Positions 31,651 through 44,800 of a stretch of 64,000 bases of DNA are shown in pieces. The translations under genes and the position numbers were made by a program. Origin of the DNA: Mesostigma viride (Eukaryota > Streptophyta > Mesostigmatophyceae > Mesostigmatales > Mesostigmataceae); assembly GCA_009746045.1 (NCBI GenBank), contig RPFO01000103.1, positions 844,143-908,142 of the forward strand. The letters are read 5' to 3'. The notes beneath the pieces are model-generated. The model was given only the letters and a program-made list of their open reading frames with translations, was not told the origin of the DNA and made no database searches. The stretch's first letter is position 1. Each line of letters opens with the position of its first letter.

Positions 31651-32085
31651 AGAATTAATTAATTAATTAATCAGACTCGTGTTCCCGTTGGGGAGTCACG
31701 GAGCATTAACCCCGATGGATGGATTAATTAATTAATTAATAGACACGTGACTGCGTCACGTGAGTAAGTCCTCAGTGGGAGGGGAACATGGGATGGAATG
31801 GATGGTATAAGCTATCTAGGTCCTAGTTACAGGGGTGTGGGCACCGCGGCCCGAATCGCTATGAATGCCATACTTGGTCACACGCGGAGCCCCCACAGGC
31901 TTGGGGGTGGTCTCCTTCATCACTACTTGCCATATATCCTTGCGCACCATCTGCCTCCATCTCAGGGGGATGGATGGATGGATGGGTGCAAACAGTCCTA
32001 CTGGTCTAATCTATCTACATCAGCTACCTACAACATCTATCTAAACAGCATCACTAACTACAAACATCTATCTAAACAGCATCAC
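31651..32085. mobile_element. Relic of the Penelope-like element's 5' region, interrupted by a second repeat
   Basis: 31,651-31,721 matches 48,047-48,116 (TTAATTAATTAATTAA, GACTCGTG, CCCGTTGGG, CACGGAGCATTAACCCCGAT, GGATGGA). 31,975-32,080 matches 48,117-48,225 (GGGTGCAAACAGTCCTAC, CTATCTACATCAGCTACCTA). About 250 bp that is absent from the 48-kb copy separates the halves. Confidence 0.75.
31722..31914. repeat. ~190-bp dispersed repeat with an 8+8 palindrome, copy 1
   Basis: Begins with TTAATTAATTAATTAA and CACGTGACTGCGTCACGTG (perfect 8-bp arms around TGC), and ends near GGCTTGGGGGTGGTCTCC. It is nearly identical to 33,083-33,279 and lies inside the element relic at 31,651-32,085. Confidence 0.8.
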
Positions 32086-33007
32086 GCCCAGGAGAATATC
32101 AAGGCTTATCCCGGATCCATCATGGAATATGTGCTACATGACCTCCCCAGCCTAGGGGAATACAGCAGTAGTGTAGAATAGTTAGACAGTGGCCTTGTAC
32201 ATGCCCGCCTACTACAGGCACTATACCAGCTTCGGCCTAGCCTTTTTAGTCATGTACATGTGTGCCTATGATGAGCCACCCTCCAGATGATACCTAGCTT
32301 TATTTAATTATGCCGTGCCCATGCAGGGGGTCAATCCCTGCTGAAAAGCCATGCCCTAGCTTTTGTATAGCTGTGCTGATCTTCCCCACCTATGACAGGC
32401 TCCCCTTAGCTGGGTGTTGCCTGAAACTCTGGGTGGTGCAGGTGCCCTAGTGCACCTAGAGCAAGTGTTGTTTACATTCCCACCCTTGCAGGAAGTAGCT
32501 TAGAATGTATGATAGGCCATATGCCCCTTCTCTGGGCTATGTGCTACATATACTCCCAACGGAGTTATGTTACAATTCAATTCAATTCAATTCAATGACC
32601 TCCCCACGGAGGCATGTTATAATTTTTTTTTTTTTAAATCCCGGATCGACTGGAGCCTGAGGGGTTTTAGGGGCATTAAAAAAAATAAATTAATTAAATT
32701 TAGGGGCATACCCAGGGTTCACCCACAAAAACCAAAGATCGATCACATGCATGTGCACCCAGCATATGGTCTGTGAATGCTGCATGTGTGCATGGATTAA
32801 ATTTAAGCATGTACGTAACCGCTTTCACGTGCATGCATGGTCAATACTAGCACAGAGCCGATCGACTAGCCCAGTACAGCGCAATGTACTAGCTTGCATG
32901 GGCCTTCCTTTGGACCTCATCGGGTACTCCGTGGCATGCCTTCAGTGCATGTTCACACACTTACTTTACTAGGCTTTCCCAGGCGGTGTATGCAGCTTCA
33001 CATTAAC

Positions 33008-33375
33008 GAATTAATTAATTAATTAATATACGCGTCACTGCGTCACATGAGCATAAGTGGACTCAGTGGGAGGAGGACTTGGGATTAATTAATTAATTAA
33101 TAGACACGTGACTGCGTCACGTGAGCATAAGTCCTCAGTGGGAGGGGAACATGGGATGGAATGGATGGTATAAGCTATCTAGGTCCTAGTTACAGGGGTG
33201 TGGGCACCGCGGCCCGAATTGCTATGAATGCCATACTTGGTCACACGCGGAGCCCCCACAGGCTTGGGGGTGGTCTCCAGGACATGGGATGGAATGGATG
33301 ATGTTAGCTATCTAGGTCCTAGTTACAGGGTTGTGGGCACGTACCCGTACGGCCCGAATCGCTATGAATGCAGCT
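33008..33375. repeat. Second and partial further copies of the palindromic dispersed repeat
   Basis: 33,083-33,279 repeats 31,722-31,914. A shorter relic precedes it at 33,008-33,080 (palindrome decayed to CGTCACTGCGTCACATG). A tandem partial copy follows at about 33,285-33,375 (ACATGGGATGGAATGGATGA ... GAATCGCTATGAATGC). Confidence 0.8.
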
Positions 33376-33814
33376 CCACACATGCTGATTGGCACCCCTG
33401 GGATCGACTGGCAGCTGGCGCGCATGCATGTGTGCAATCGTGCGAATAGTAACTTTTTAATTGGGGCATCTTCTGTGAGGCTACATAATGTGCTGCATGA
33501 TGAAGTACTCGAATTCTGTAGTTTTCTACCTCGCTGGCCATATAGAGCTTTGCCATATCTGTGGGTACGCATTACCAAGGAAAAAGCCAGAAAATAGGTT
33601 TCTTTCAGTCAATTTTTCGCGTACGCCACCCGTTGATATCGCTCTCCAGTGCTCACTATATACAGCAACATATCACCCGACTGCCAATTGAATGTAATCA
33701 TCCGCCCGACCAACTCCTGAGTGTAGTGAAAAAGATCCTTAATAAACACTTGACACGGTATAAGACGGTCAGTTCGAGCGCTATACTAGGGTGGTTCTAC
33801 TAGCAGGGCAAACA

Positions 33815-36800
33815 TCATCCTACGTGCTCTGCCTCCCCCTCCTCCCCCTCCCCCCCCTCCTCGCCCTCCCCCTCCTCCCCGTACTCCTCCTGCCCAGCCA
33901 CCGAGGCCACTGCGGCCCCATTCTGGCCCCCGGCACGCCCCCGGCCCCCCCCAGCCGCCAGCTTCTCCCTAACCGCCGCGCGGATCTCCCCCAACACCCC
34001 CTGGTTCTCGATCAGGTACGCCCGGGCCTTATCCTTGCCCTGTGCGATATTATTTCCCTGGTAGCTGTACCAGCTGCCCGATTTATCCATCACACCCTCG
34101 CGGACTGCTAAGTCTATCAGTTCGGACTCCTTGGAGATGCCGCGCCCGAACTCGATGTCAAACTCGACAGTGCGAAAGGGGGGGGACAGCTTGTTCTTGG
34201 CGACCTTGACGCGCACGGTGTGGCCGTACACCTGGAAAGAGGTGTGGACGGGTGTGGGTGTGGGTGTGGATGGGTGTGGAGAGGGGGGGGGACACAAGCG
34301 GGGTGAGGTGTTTGTATCAAAGGATTTGAAATGCATTTCTGAACAGTTCTACACGTATGGCAGAATAACCATCTACCATCTACTGGAAGCACGGGTAACC
34401 TTGACGTGAATGGTGTGGCCATGCACCTGGCAAAGAGGGACTTGTGGGTCAGGGAGTGGGGGTTTGGGACATTAGGGGGGGCTAGAGATGACATACCATA
34501 GTGGCTTAAAGCAATTTCGAAGAAGCAGTTTTCGAGCCAAATCTTGGCCACTATGGTACAGCAACTACAAACATGCAGTGGTACAGTGACGAGCAGACTG
34601 TATCACTGTTATGAACTTCCCCATGCGCAACTAGGTAAGGTTCCAGTGGGTCATCGTCGATGGGATGCGGGCATGAGGCATTCGCTGCCAAGCCTGCAAC
34701 CACGCCAACGCCTCGCGAGGCTGACGCTGATGATTTCGGTTCACTTTTCAAAGGAAAAATTGTTCATATAAACGTTGTTCATTTTGTCTTTTTAAAATTG
34801 TAAACCACGTGCATGTGTGCCTGTATCATGTGCGTTGCGTAATGCATACCTCCTTGGTGTAGTCGATCCTATTGTAGTGCTGCAGTAGTAGAATATGATC
34901 GACTGTTACTACAGTGACACTACTGTGGTATTACATGTAATCGAATGTCTCACATCATAGAGCAGCAAGCCTTTGCTGCCACGGGAAAAACAATGCTATA
35001 CAAGCAGCCATTGCAAGAGCAGCCCCGATCGACTAATAAATTTGTGGCCACTTTGCCGAAAAAAAAAATGCAGCGATGAGCGAGAGGTGACCCTGGGATT
35101 CGAGGCCCCCCTCGCGAAAAGAAAGCAGCAACAGGCGAGCGGCAGCTAAACAACCCCCCCCCCCCCAAAAAAAAAAAACCAACAACGATACAATAGCCGC
35201 CCACGTGGCATGCGATACAAGTCTTCACAAGAGAGCCCGGGGGGCTTCGGCAAACATGGTGTACATTCAGGGTGACATTGGTACGTATTATAGGAGAAGA
35301 AAGGAGTAATACGAAAAGGATAGGGCGATGAGCTCCCCTGCTGCCCCTGGAGTGAGGAGAGCTTGAGCTGTTGATAGGGGCATCAATAAACACGGATGTG
35401 GGAAGGAAAAGGGCGATCCGCTCCCCTCCCCCTGCGGTGAGGAGAGCTTGAGCTGTTGATAGGGGCATCAATGAACACGGATGTGGGAAGGAAAAGGGCG
35501 ATCCGCTCCCCTCCCCCTGCGGTAAGGAGAGCTTGAGCTGTTGATAGGGGCATCAATGAACACGGATGTGGGAAGGATAGGGCCATCCACTCACCTCCTC
35601 CCCCTGCGGGGTGGAGCGCTTCAGCTGGCTGATCTTGCGGATGTCCAGGCGCACGCTGGCGTAAAACTTGAGCGCGTTGCCGCCCGACGTCACCTCGGCG
35701 GGGCCAAAGCTGCCGAAGGACGCGATCTTCGAGCGCACCTGCCGTCACAAGTACGCAATGGTGGCCGTTGTTTGTTCCCATGTCTATTTGTTAGTGAGTC
35801 TGTTTGTCGTGAGCCGCCAAAGGACGCGATCTTGGATCGCACATGCTGTTCGAAGCACATAATGGGGCGGTTGTTCCCTATTCTATTTGTCAGTTAGTCC
35901 GTCAGAAGTTCATAAAGGGGCGGATGTTCGCGCTTCTATTTGTTAGGTAGCCGGTCAGAAGTTCATAAAGGGGCGGTTGTTTGGTCCCATTCCTAGAACC
36001 TATTGAGTCCGTATGTAGTACGAATTGGGGCAGGAGTTTCCATACCTTTGTGTCAGTAAGTCCATTTGTAGTGAGCTGCTGAAAGAGGCGCCCTGGGAGC
36101 GCATCTCCAGAGAGGGCAGTAGCTATAGAACACTAATATGACTTGGCTCTCATCGCAGACAACTGTGGTGACTACCCAGTTACAATGGTGGCTGCCCCAT
36201 GGTGCCGTACTGCACGATGACCTTATCAGTTACCGGTTGTCAGGTTGCGCTCCGAAGGCATGTCCTTCGGCAGCCCATTTTGGGGCTCGTGGACAGATGT
36301 ATAGCTGGATTCCACTGCCCCATTTTCCCGGTGCACTTGAAGGCCGCCTTATTGGACGTGGCTCCTGGGGCGTCGGGGTAGTATGAACCTATGCCCTATG
36401 ACGCATTCCTGAGCTGGGATGCTTCTACTTGTCCAGTGCAGTGGCTGGTTGATAAGCACATCCCCAGGGGTTGATTTAAGTACCTGTTGTCATCACTACA
36501 CCACCCCAACACACTTAGTGTAGAGGGGGGGGAACATATCCCCCTATATCATTAGCTGGGCGCGTGAGAAGCAAAAGAGCTAGGTTTCCCAACTTCCTGT
36601 CATTACCACACAACCCTACCTGCTTGACGGACCCCTTTCTTGAACCTCAACAGGGGGATGTACCTGCTTGACAGACACCAGCGTCGTCAGTGTCCTGGAC
36701 AGCGCGCGTGACCTCTTGCCGCAACTCATGCACCACGTATAGATTCACAGCTGTCAGTGCAGTGCCTACGTTACACTTCACAACCCACCAGATGGATGAA

Positions 36801-39800
36801 CACCAGCATCATCGCCGCCTTGGCGAGCGGCCGAGCGTGCGCACCCCCTTGCCGCAACCCGTGCGCCATTAACCGTCACAGATATCAGTACAGCATGTAC
36901 ACGCTATATAAACCAGCATAGTGCTCACTAATAGTAGTATCAGTACAGTATGTACACGCTATATAAACCAGCATAGTGCTCACTAATAGTAGTATCAGTA
37001 CAGTATGTACATGCTATATAAACCAGCATAGTGCTCACTAAAAGTAGTATCAGTACAGTATGTACACGCTACATAAACCAGCATAGTACTCACTAATAGT
37101 AGTATCAGTACAGCGAGCACACTGTTACCACAGAGCGACTACGTCACGGTTCATGGCCCACCTGGTTGATGAACACGAGCGTCGTCTGCGTCTTGGCCAG
37201 CGCGTGCGTCAGCTTGCGAAGGGCCTGGCTCATCAGCCGTGCCTGCACTGCCATGTGGGCATCCCCCATCTCGCCCTCCAGCTCTGCTTTAGGGACTAAT
37301 GCCGCCACCTGTCACAACCGGGAGTCCGGGACACAGCAGACACGCCGCGATGGACGCAGCGTGCATGCAAGCAAGTCATATGTTAAGTCACATTAAGTAT
37401 GTTATGTCAAGGAAGGGAGCAGCTGCCTGTTTAAAGTAGGGCGCTGGTGCCGCCATCTCTTCGCCACGACCCATTTGAGTCAGCACCCCCTGTCCCAGCG
37501 GACCAACCAACACCCTGTCCTAGTATGCAGAACATCCACTTCATTAGGGATGCATGCACAGCCCATCTGGCCTTGGCCGCAGCACCAGCCCACGTGTGCC
37601 GAAAATTCCCACAAGCAACAACGGGAATTACCATTTAATGCGACAAAGACACGCGTGTGCACCACCCTCCCATCCACAGGGTCATCTCCACCTGTGTTGC
37701 ATCCACCCTCGCGCCCACGTGCTCCTGACCTCCCCATGCGTGTGTGCTGCACCCTCCCATGCACAGCGTACGTTGAGAATTTGTGTGTGTGTGTGTTGCG
37801 TCCACCCTCACATCCACACGTTGCACCTCTCTTTTTTGAGGGGGGTATTTATCAACTTGTTCCCTTTATGCACTAACTTCCTGAAATGCAAACTTGTTCT
37901 ACTACTATTAGTGGTATATATACTGGAGCTATGAGCTAGCTACATCACACGAGCCCACTCACGCTGTCTACCACGATGACCGACACGGCGCCGCTCTTGA
38001 CCAGCGTGTCGACCAGCTCGAGAGCCTGCTCCCCGCTGTCCGGCTGCGCCACATACAGGTCGCGCGTGGCCACGCCCAGCGCCTGCGCGTACGAGTAGTC
38101 CAGCGCGTGCTCCGCGTCGATGAACACGCAGTGGCCTGGGAGGCGGGGAACGGGAAGGGGCAGTGTGTATAGGGAGATTGAAGAAAAGTTAGGCTATGAA
38201 TGGCAGCGGTTGATGCTCCGCGTTGATGAAGACATAGTGGCCTGGGGGGACAAGCAGAGCAGAGGAGTGACAGGGGGGGAGGGGGGGGGGGCAAAGACAC
38301 GATGTAAGCAACAAGCACGCGCGCGTATGTCGTCCAGCGCGTGCTGCGCGTCGATGAACGCGCAGTGGCCTGTGCCGGGTCGTGGGTATTATATCGTGTC
38401 GTACAGTAGTATAGTAGCATAATAGTATACATACAACAGGTTACAGGTGGTGTATATGTAGTGCCAATCTCACCTCCGTAATTCATAATTATCCATGAAT
38501 ATGTATAGTGTTTATACTACTATCATGTTCTTATTTAGTGGCATGTACAGCAGAGGTTTTGCAGGAGTTGGTATCACAATATGGAGTCTTTTATTATAGT
38601 GGTGTTTATAGTGAGTACTTGAATGCAGGAGTTCGTATCACAATATGGAGTCTTTTATAGTGGTGTTTACAGTGAGTACTTGAATGCAGGAGTTCGTATC
38701 ACAATATGGAGTTTCTTATAGTGGCATTTATAGTGAGTACTTGTATGCAGCAGCTCGTATCATAATATGGAGTTTTTTATAGTGGCATTTATAGTGAGTA
38801 CTTGTATGCAAGAGTTCGTATCATAATATGGAGTTTTTTATAGTGGTATGTGAGTACTTGTATGGGGGTGCTAGGCAAGCCAAGGCAGCGGGGGGGAACA
38901 CAAAAAGATGGATGAGCGAGCACGATTGCAGTCATCAAGCGTGTGCTCATAGCGATGAACCCAGCAGTGGCCTGGGAGGGGGGAAAAGGGAAGGGGCAGT
39001 ATCTGTTTAGTGGTAGGGAAAATTGCGCTCTAATTCTGGCGCCTGTCTCATTCCCGTCATTCATCATTTTCTATGAATATATATATATATAAGGTGATAG
39101 AAGACGTGTCCGGGCACGCATAGCAGCAATACTTTGCGTTGATGAAGACGCAGTGGCCTAGGGGAAGATGCAGGGCAAAGGCTTGACAGGGACAAGCAGA
39201 GCGAAGGCGTGACAGGGGCAAGCAAAGCATAGGCGGGGAAGAAGCAGGGCAAGAGATTGGCAAGGGGGAGAGACCGCGCCAGCAATTATGGCACGGGGGA
39301 TGAAATGAAGGAAGCGAAAGGGGGAGGGTTGGGTCAGCACCAGCTGTCACCGTGGCCTATCGCGTGCTCTGCATCCAGTATCAGGCAGCCAGCACCTTAC
39401 CCCCGTCTGCTGGGATTTGGCGATACCACGCTGTAGCCCGTCACTTTCTCGGATCGAGCTCGATCAACGAACAGAAGGGGAGAAAAGAACAAGGGGCAGA
39501 GCACGTACCCCCCATCTGCTGCGCTTCTGCGATCACGTGAAGCGCCAGCGTGGTCTTGCCGGACGCTTCGGGGCCGTAGATCTCGATCACACGACCCTGG
39601 CACGCGACAGACCAGGGACCAGGGACCAGCACTAATTAATTGATGTGATGTGTGTGGACCACGGACGACCTCTTGAGCCTTGTTGATCGCACGCGACGTA
39701 CGGCGTCACGCAATGGATGGGTGGAATTGGAAGGGAGCGCCTTCCCTAACCTCGATCAAGGAGTTCAGTAGGAGCGTGTCAAGGAATGCAGGTACCAGTG

Positions 39801-41823
39801 GGACCGGGCATGGCATCCGTGGGTTGGGCGCATCCACTGTCACGGCCACGGTGTGGGGCCAGGATGGCATCCATGGGTTGGGCGCATCCACTGTCACGGC
39901 CACGGCATGTGTGGAAAGAAAAGGGAAGCAGCAACATTGACTCGACTCCATGCCTGTGGATGACAACAAGGTGCCCCGCAGGGGACGTTGCGGCGACAGC
40001 ATACCCTTGATAGCTTGCCAAACTAGTGAGTAGAATACTTCAAACACTAAAACTAAAAAATAAAATAAAATAATAAATAAATAAAAATACTAACAACACC
40101 AGTACCTACAAAACTAGTCAGTACTTTGCCACACAAAGAGATGAATTCATCATTTCCTTACCTGCGGAACCTTCCCCCATTCCAGGCGTAAACAACCCTC
40201 ACCAAAAACGCAGTAGCGTGCAGAGACGCACATAGAGGCAGCTGGTACAATCAGATAGGAGATGAGAGATAGGAGATAGGAGGTAGGAGGTAGGAGGTAG
40301 GAGGTAGGAGGTAGGAGGTAGGAGATAGGAGATGGGAGATGGGAGATGGGAGATGGGAGATAGGAGATGGGAGATGGGAGATGGGAGATGGGAGATGGGA
40401 GATGGGAGATGGGAGATGGGAGATGGGAGATGGGAGATGGGAGATGGGAGATGGGAGATGGGAGATGGGAGATGGGAGATGGGGCATGGGGGATGGGAGA
40501 TGGGAGATGGGAGATGGGAGATGGGAGATGGGAGATGGGAGATGGGAGATGGGAGATGGGAGATGGGAGATGGGAGATGGGAGATGGGAGAGAGCGGAGA
40601 TAGGAGAGAGAGCGGAGAGTGGAGAGCAAAGAGCGGAAAGCGAATAGCAAATGGCGAATAGCGGATTGCGATTAATACAAGCAGCACCCCTCCGAAACCC
40701 AACACAGCATCCTAACAAATAACACGGTAGCATGATCAAAAGAAGATACACTACGGTACAATAGAAAGCAAAACTACAAGTAGAAAGCAACACTACAGAT
40801 AGAAAGCAACACTACAGTACAATAGAAAGCAAAACTTACCTTTGGCACCCCTAAAATGCCCAGCGTGCGATTCCTAACAAAAACATGAGACCGTGACTCA
40901 ACCAAACTCATGACTAAACCTAAAACATGACCAGACCAAAACCATGACCAGACCAAAACCATGTCGAGACCAAAATCATGACGAGACCAAAACCATGGCG
41001 AGGCCAAAACCATGACGATACCAAAACCACTACTATAGCGAGACCAAAACCATGACTAGGCCAAAACCATGACGATACCAAAACCACTACTATAGCTGCC
41101 ATCACAAATGACGAAACTCACCAGGGGCATATCCCCAGCGTGCATACTCTAACAGGCAACACGGCATTGCTACAGTATCATGATGTGAAAACGGCACACA
41201 GCGATGTTAAAAAGGAAAGCATGAATGTATCACCTGCGGCACCCCCCCGATGCCCAGCGCGACATCCAACGCGAGAGACCCCGTGGGAATCGCCGGCACG
41301 GCCGCATGCCCCGTCCCCCCCTCCTCCCCCAGCCGCATGATCGTCCCCGCGCCATAGATAGAGTCGATCTGGTCCAGCGTGGCCTTGAGGGTGGCAGCTC
41401 GCTGCTGGCGCTCGCGTTCCCTTGCTTGCTCGGGGGTCGGTGTCCCGCTGCTGCCGCCGCCACCGGCACCTTTGGTCTTGGAGGCTCGGCTCTTGACTTG
41501 GGGTGGGGGAGAAGGGAGGGGTTAAAGGAAGACAAAGAAGGTGATTAAATAAAAACAAAAGAAGAAGAAAAAAGTAGGTGGTCAGGGACGGGGGAGATAT
41601 TGGGGGCATGGGGTGGGAAATTGGGATGGGGGAGGGGGTGGAAGGTATTTGGGTGGGCAGGGAATGGGGGGAGGAGGCGGAATACGAGGGATGGGGCATC
41701 CAGGGAAAGGAAGCGAAGATTTATCAAATCGCGGTTCTGGAAAAGAGGTGGGTGGGCGGAAGGCAGGTTTATGAGAGCGGAAGGCAGGAGTTCAAGGTAT
41801 AGCAGACATAAGTCTTGGGGGCA

Positions 41824-41862
<39 letters not shown>

Positions 41863-44800
41863 GGAGGGAGGGAGGGAGGGAGGGAGGGGGAGGGAGGGAG
41901 GGAGGGAGGGAGGGAGGGAGGGAGGGAGGGAGAGGAGGGAGGGAGGGAGGGAGGGAGGGAGGAGGGAGGGAGGGAGGGAGGGAGGGAGGGAGGGAGGGAG
42001 GGAGGGAGGGAGGGAGGGAGGAGGGAGGGAGGGAGGGAGGGAGGGAGGGAGGGAGGGAGGGAGGGAGGGAGGGAGGAGGGAGGGAGGGAGGGAGGGAGGA
42101 GGGAGGGAGGGAGGGAGGGAGGGAGAGGGAGGGAGGGAGGAGGAGGGAGGGAGGGAGGGAGGGAGGGAGGGAGGGAGGGAGGGAGGGAGGCAGGCAGGCA
42201 GGCAGGGAAGGGCGGGAGTAAGCTGTTGAGAGGACAAAGGAGGGGGCGGCAATATATAGGGGGGAGGGACCGCGCCGAAGGTAGAAGTCATGATGAGGAT
42301 AGCGCTCATAGGGCACCCTAGACTGCAGCAACAAACTAACCAGGAATTGATTATTAGGTTGTACAAGATACCTGAATAAGCTTCATCACGGAGTGTAGCA
42401 GCAATCTAATCAAACTATTGATATGATTGGAGCTTGTCAACCCATCATGCGATTAACCCGATTCCAGTATGTGCAGTAAGCCATGGTTCATAGATGGTAT
42501 CATTAAGTGATTAGTTAGGTATAAGAGGTAAGAGTCAGGTATGAGAGGTAAGAGTTAGGTATAAGAGGTAAGAGTCAGGTGTACGAGGTAGGTATAAGAG
42601 GTAAGAGTCAGGTATGAGAGGTAAGAGCTAGGTATAAGAGGTAAGAGTCAGATATAAGAGGTAAGAGTCAGGTGTAAGAGTTAGGTATAAGAGGTGCGAA
42701 TCAGATATAAAAGGCAAGAGCTAGGTTTGAGAACACCAGGCAACAGGAGGTAAAAACTACCAACACACAGGGTGACCCGAAGGTAGACACACTCTGTGTG
42801 CAGCATTATTGAAGCCGTAGTGTGTGTGTATGTGCGTGTGCGTGCGTGTGTGTGTGTGTGTGCGTGCGTGTGTTCAATAAGGTACTATAATTATCAGTGT
42901 GTCAGTCGGGAGTCAGTGTGTGCGTGTATATACGTGCTTGCACGGTGCTAAAACGGAACCTTGCTATGGCTAGGATCCGAGCGATGCAGGAGGGCTGTTA
43001 CCTGACCAGCCGTGGATGTTGTTAACAGCTACGTAAATTAATTAAGCCAGCTGTGGATGCTGTTAAAGGCTACTATCAATGAAAGGACTTCGACCTTGGG
43101 GGGGACAACAAAGCTGCATAACCCCAGGACGTCCACCCCAAACACGGCAAGGGGAAAACATCGGGACCAGTTTGTGACGCTGTGCGAGCGCAGCCTCATC
43201 GCCCAACCCACGCACGCTTGCCCGCCCCCAACTTCACACCGTTGCAACCCTGCATGGCACACTTGCCTACCTCTCAACAAGGCAACGTTGCTAGGCACCA
43301 TGGCGAAGGGCATGCTAACATAGGTCGCAACTCGTCCTCACCTTTCACAGTCGCAAACTCGCGCCGTGGTGGCTCCTGGGACCACCCGCTACTGGCACCA
43401 CCCTGCGGAGTGATGGCCCAGGGTAGAACAAGAGCACATGGGAGTGGAGCATGCCCATCAACATACAGCACGGACGTATCCACCAATATATAACATGTAC
43501 ATGTCCATCAATAAATAGCACGTACATATCCACCGATAAATAGCACGTACATATCCACCGACAAATAGCACGTACATATCCAGTAATAAATAGCAGGTGC
43601 ATATCCAGTAATGAATAGTACGTACATATCCACCGATAAATAGCACGTACATATCCAGTAATAAATAGCAGGTGCATATCCAGTAATGAATAGTACGTAC
43701 ATATCCACCGATAAATAGCACGTACATATCCAGTAATAAATAGCACGTGCATATCCAGTAATGAATAATACGTACATTAATTAATTAATTAATAGACACG
43801 TGACTGCGTCACGTGAGCATAAGTCCTCAGTGGATAAGTACGTATACATCCACCGATAAATAGCACGTACACACAAATATCGTATCAGAATGCGGCACAA
43901 CATATCCCATGTATGGGTGGGGCACATTCCGCGCAGCAGAACATACATAACCGTGGCTCTATCCGTAGCACCTTCTCTTATTACTGTATCAGCATGCAGC
44001 ACAGGGGGGTCTAGCGGGGACACAGGGGGGAACCAGGGGGGGGCGCAAAGGTTCACGAGGGCGACCCCTCCCGGAAGGGGTTGTGTTCCACAGATCTAGA
44101 AAAGTGACCCATTACCGTGCCCATGCTAGAGACCACGACCGTAACATATTCTATCCAGATTCTCGAGGGTGTCCCCACTGGTGAGAAGACCCCATCCCCA
44201 TCCATGCAGCAAGCCCCTAGTAATGATCATGGGTGGTAAGAAGAGGGGGGGTTGAGGGTTGGGGGGCTAATGGCGGTAAGGAGGGGAAGGGGGCAGGGGG
44301 CTAATTACACTCTTCTACATAGGCGCAAGCAACGTAAGCCAGCAACGTTTCCAGTGATGTAGTGACTTCACCAAAACACTTGGAAGCCGGCCACTTATAA
44401 GGGTTGCATTGAGCGAAGCGGTAGATTAGCTGCTCGGCTGGCGATGGGCACACGATCCAGCAACGAACGCGGTTTACACAGCTATTATTATGCACGGAGG
44501 GGTCTAAGTAAGAAAACGAAATTCACTTGCGACACACGTATGTTATGGCTAACAGCAGAAAGAAAAGGCCTTGAAGCAGGGACGGGGGGGGCGGGGTGGG
44601 GGACCGGGGTAAAAAGTGGGATTTAAAACACTAAAAAAGCGAGTCCAGGGTTCACCTATGACTTCCCAAAATGAAAACAGGATGGCACGTAGCCATATGC
44701 ATCGCTAGACCGTGTCGTAGTCAAACAATAAATAGTAAACTACATGCTGCATCGTTGTGCGTTGTGTGCACAGCTCGAGAGATTTGCGACACAGGAAGGT

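Noticed and set aside
41545-42366. Open frames of 168-273 codons over the GGGA tract
   Set aside because: Repeat artefacts in a RECA intron; they keep open only because the unit lacks stops.
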